Of a DNA stretch of 64,000 bases, positions 61,478 through 64,000 are shown in pieces. The stretch is from Gammaproteobacteria bacterium (GTDB lineage: Bacteria; Pseudomonadota; Gammaproteobacteria; DSM-16500), in assembly GCA_013816845.1 (NCBI GenBank), contig JACDDU010000004.1, forward strand, positions 62,001-126,000, written 5' to 3'. The notes below the pieces were generated by a model. It was not told the DNA's origin. It worked only from the letters and a program-made list of their open reading frames with translations, and did no database searches. Position 1 is the stretch's first letter. Every line of letters starts with the position of its first letter. The translations under genes and the position numbers were made by a program.

Positions 61478-64000
61478 TCAAAGCGGTGTATATAGAGTTT
61501 GCTGCGAGGTGAGGTCCCGGTCTACAGAAGATGCAACTTTGAGCGTAACAATAGGTTGTTTAAAAAATGGATATTGTGGTTTGTCTTTTGGTTTTTCCCC
61601 GTTTTTCCATTGGGTGACATAATGATTATCATTGGCCTCAATAATCTTGGGCGCTTGTTGCGCAGCATCTTGGTTTGCAAGATTTTGGGCAATATGATGG
61701 TGCGTAGGATTGACAGGGTGTGTTGCAAAAGCCTTCTTTGACAAATCAACCTGCGTTTCTAACTGAGTGAACACTTCTTCATTTGAATAGAAATAATGTT
61801 TAATTGAATTAAAAGGCAAAATAAAGCAGACAAGTTTTTTTAACCAAGTGGTTAAAGCATAACGATCATGTGGCGCTATTTGCGCATGGTGCATATCGTA
61901 TAATTCAAAATAGTGGGATACTTGTTCTGCAGGCGTCATTTTGTCATCAGCTAATGTGTTGATCAGACTTTGTAAAAGCGCTTGCTTGTTTTTATTTGTT
62001 TGAATGGCAGGCGTTTCGCTATATTTCTTGGTTTCATTCAATAGAAAATTGCGTGTCTGATAGGCTTCATATTGATCTGTTTTGTCTGGTTCAGTAACAC
62101 GAGGTTGCAACCCGCCTTTGTCCTGTTCAATGCGTCGCAAACGTGCCTCATTTACGGCTTTATCAAATTGTGCTAATTCGGTTTTGACTTTGATAGTTAA
62201 TAACACAATGGTATTTTGCATTGCTAAGAGTTGTGCTTTAGTTTGATGCGGAAAATTAGCTAGCCACATCTCAATATCAGCATGGGCTTCATCAGAAAGA
62301 TCATTTAATTGTTTTAGCGAGTTTAGTAGCGGGCTATTCATGAATTCTTGAGGTAGCTCTGCATTAAACATAACAAGTTGAAAGTCAAGCTGCGTTAGAT
62401 GTCTTTCTAAGATATCAATTTCATTGCGCCGAAAACGTTCTAATTGAGCCAGATAAAATTTATGAGAAATTAAATTGATACGGGTAACTTCAAAAGTTAG
62501 CCAATCAGTAAACACAGCGTGAATCAATTGATTAGCATTCCGATTGCGATAAAGAGAAATGATTTGATAAAAATTTGAGAATGAATTTAATAAAATGCGG
62601 TTTAGTTTTTGTTTTACGGTATCGATGTCATATAATAATTTATTACGTACAATAGTGGGAAATTCGTTTAACGATTGATTGGTAGAGAAAATTTTATTTT
62701 TAAGATGGGAGACTGATTTTTCAGTTGCTTTTGTTTGTTCATCATAAGCTTGTTGCGTATTAGGAAATGCTTCCCGCAAATTGCCAAGAAAATTATCAAT
62801 TAAATACGCAAGTCGATCAATAACTTTATCCACATCGGTGTATATATTGTCTAACGTTTGTGCTTCAGGATAATGGCGACTCTGGATCTGGGCCGATATA
62901 CTTTCATATTCTTGTAGATATTGTATTGCCTCGCTTAACAAAGTTAAATTTTGTGTCGAATCAGCATGGATATCTTTTAAACGCATAATTTGTTTTTTAT
63001 TATAATCTTGTTTCGTGCTTTCTAAATTTTGATAGAGACGCTTCAACGCTTCGGCAAGGTGAATATAAGGATGTCGATCGATTGGAATTTGTGAAGTTGC
63101 TATGCTGTTTCTATGCTGATTGATAGAAAGATTAAGCGCTCTTAAGTCTTTCTCCATTAAATTTATTTTGTCTAATAAGGATTGATTAATTCGTCTGAGA
63201 TCGGCATTCATTCTTGCGCGTAGTGCGTTGTCCTCGATAGCCGGAAGAAGTTGCGTTTTTTTCTGAAATAATAAAAATTTATTTAATAAAGCAGAAAGTT
63301 CATGTTGCGTTGGATTAGGGTTCTGAGCTTCCCTAATGAGTATCATTTTTTCTTCTTTTAATTCACTACACACCGAAGTAATTTGATTGATAAGCTGAAT
63401 AGTTTCACATTTAAGTTGAGTAAGATCTTGCTCGATCCTCGCTAAAGAATTGTTAAAGTTAATTATATCTTGTTTATGAGAATCGACTGAAATTTTTATT
63501 TTTTGCTTGAATTTTTTTGTACTAATTTGCAAATCTCGATAAGCATCGTTAATGGCTTCATCTAAATCAGCGCTTGGCAAAGGATGAGTTAGGTCTGTGC
63601 AATTTTGTTTAATATCCTCAATGATAGGAACCAATCGTTTGACTTGCTTCTTAACGTGATGAATGAATTTTTTATTTAAGTCAAAACAAACTTTACCATG
63701 ACTAACATTGGCGAGGGTTTGAAGAAGTTGCAAGAAATTCTCTTTCAAAGCTTTATCTTCATTATTTTCTTGGCGATGGATTAGCCATAAATAATTTTTA
63801 TTTCTTAAAGTTTGATCCCATTGTTTTTCAAATTCAATTTGAAATTTTGACCACTGATTAGGTTCAGGAATTTTTCTTAAAATGATGTCTCTGAGACTTG
63901 GGTAACTGGCAATAACAAGGTTTTTTAAAGCAGGATTAACTCCCAGGGGGGCACTTTCATTTAACGTCTTAACAGTTTTTAAAAAAACATCCAGTTGCGT
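61478..64000 (-). CDS. Large coiled-coil protein, N-terminus outside the window
   Basis: The frame is open to the last base of the window, giving at least 840 residues with the N-terminus missing. A TTG at 63748 in the frame is not a convincing start, since the upstream codons continue without a stop. The protein is almost wholly helical with long Lys/Glu/Gln/Asn heptads (for example residues around VSHLKNKIFSTN), and about 60 residues near the C-terminus contain a hydrophobic stretch (LKKLVCFILPF). The tail ends VDRDLTSQQTLYTPL. Such proteins are often effectors or cytoskeleton-like in Legionellales; no catalytic motif is seen. Confidence 0.65.
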   Translation of the reverse strand, partial: TQLDVFLKTVKTLNESAPLGVNPALKNLVIASYPSLRDIILRKIPEPNQWSKFQIEFEKQWDQTLRNKNYLWLIHRQENNEDKALKENFLQLLQTLANVSHGKVCFDLNKKFIHHVKKQVKRLVPIIEDIKQNCTDLTHPLPSADLDEAINDAYRDLQISTKKFKQKIKISVDSHKQDIINFNNSLARIEQDLTQLKCETIQLINQITSVCSELKEEKMILIREAQNPNPTQHELSALLNKFLLFQKKTQLLPAIEDNALRARMNADLRRINQSLLDKINLMEKDLRALNLSINQHRNSIATSQIPIDRHPYIHLAEALKRLYQNLESTKQDYNKKQIMRLKDIHADSTQNLTLLSEAIQYLQEYESISAQIQSRHYPEAQTLDNIYTDVDKVIDRLAYLIDNFLGNLREAFPNTQQAYDEQTKATEKSVSHLKNKIFSTNQSLNEFPTIVRNKLLYDIDTVKQKLNRILLNSFSNFYQIISLYRNRNANQLIHAVFTDWLTFEVTRINLISHKFYLAQLERFRRNEIDILERHLTQLDFQLVMFNAELPQEFMNSPLLNSLKQLNDLSDEAHADIEMWLANFPHQTKAQLLAMQNTIVLLTIKVKTELAQFDKAVNEARLRRIEQDKGGLQPRVTEPDKTDQYEAYQTRNFLLNETKKYSETPAIQTNKNKQALLQSLINTLADDKMTPAEQVSHYFELYDMHHAQIAPHDRYALTTWLKKLVCFILPFNSIKHYFYSNEEVFTQLETQVDLSKKAFATHPVNPTHHHIAQNLANQDAAQQAPKIIEANDNHYVTQWKNGEKPKDKPQYPFFKQPIVTLKVASSVDRDLTSQQTLYTPL

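Noticed and set aside
61478-63748. A complete 756-residue protein starting at 63748
   Set aside because: The codon there is TTG and the same frame stays open to base 64000, so the gene is partial.
1-64000. CRISPR arrays, tRNA or rRNA genes, transposases
   Set aside because: I looked for regular direct repeats, cloverleaf-like sequences, rRNA segments and DDE-type enzymes and saw none; short or degenerate cases could be missed by eye.

Overview
The window comes from a moderately AT-rich gammaproteobacterial chromosome and reads most like a member of the Legionellales (Legionella/Coxiella/Aquicella-type host-associated bacteria). The pointers are a homospermidine synthase, a homogentisate pathway, an ankyrin protein resembling the Legionella effector AnkH/LegA3, several orphan effector-like proteins scattered among metabolic genes, and two PmrA-box-like promoters in front of two of those orphans. 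The species cannot be fixed from sequence alone. I see no tRNA, rRNA, CRISPR array, prophage or insertion sequence.

Layout. 0-0.5 kb: start of rlmI, cut by the window edge. 0.6-1.8 kb: orphan effector-like gene with a PmrA-type promoter. 1.9-6.4 kb: leucine degradation operon liuA-liuB-liuC-liuE, with no biotin-carboxylase subunit gene. 6.4-14 kb: amino-acid permease, aldehyde dehydrogenase, bioY, ETF-ubiquinone oxidoreductase, thiolase and a small RiPP-leader-like protein. 14.2-18.4 kb: second PmrA-box orphan, Tpx, and an unusual cNMP-cNMP-PqqD-M50 membrane protease. 18.4-23 kb: exported glutaminase, HtpX, an SDR dehydrogenase and etfBA. 23.2-27.1 kb: a four-gene cassette (GntR regulator, MetRS-like enzyme, amino-acid N-hydroxylase, cupin), which I consider the most interesting locus. 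27.2-32.1 kb: orphan and ankyrin effector-like genes around homospermidine synthase. 32.2-34.8 kb: a bufferin-type MNIO peptide locus. 34.8-44.6 kb: acyl-CoA dehydrogenase, lysA, phasin-like, phosphopantetheinyl transferase, VIT1/NudC, MsrBA, aldo/keto reductase, a pilin-like protein and a GST. 44.6-47.9 kb: small stress and membrane proteins (CsbD, DUF1328, ElaB/YqjD-like, holin-like). 48-54.9 kb: histidine utilisation (permease, hutH, hutU, hutG, and hutI divergent). 55-61.4 kb: phenylalanine/tyrosine degradation to fumarate and acetoacetate. 61.5-64 kb: large coiled-coil protein, N-terminus outside the window.

How it fits together. Leu, Phe, Tyr, His and Gln routes feed acetoacetate, acetyl-CoA, fumarate and glutamate. 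Electrons from the acyl-CoA dehydrogenases can pass through EtfAB to ETF-QO, all encoded here. This matches an organism living on amino acids, as intracellular Legionellales do. The 23-27 kb cassette matches, with its parts split into separate genes, the enzyme set that joins N-hydroxylysine to a second amino acid through an N-N bond in actinobacterial hydrazine-containing natural products. In this setting it would be a compact N-N-bond (hydrazine) pathway with its own regulator and twin operators. All functional statements are from reading the sequence; no searches were run.
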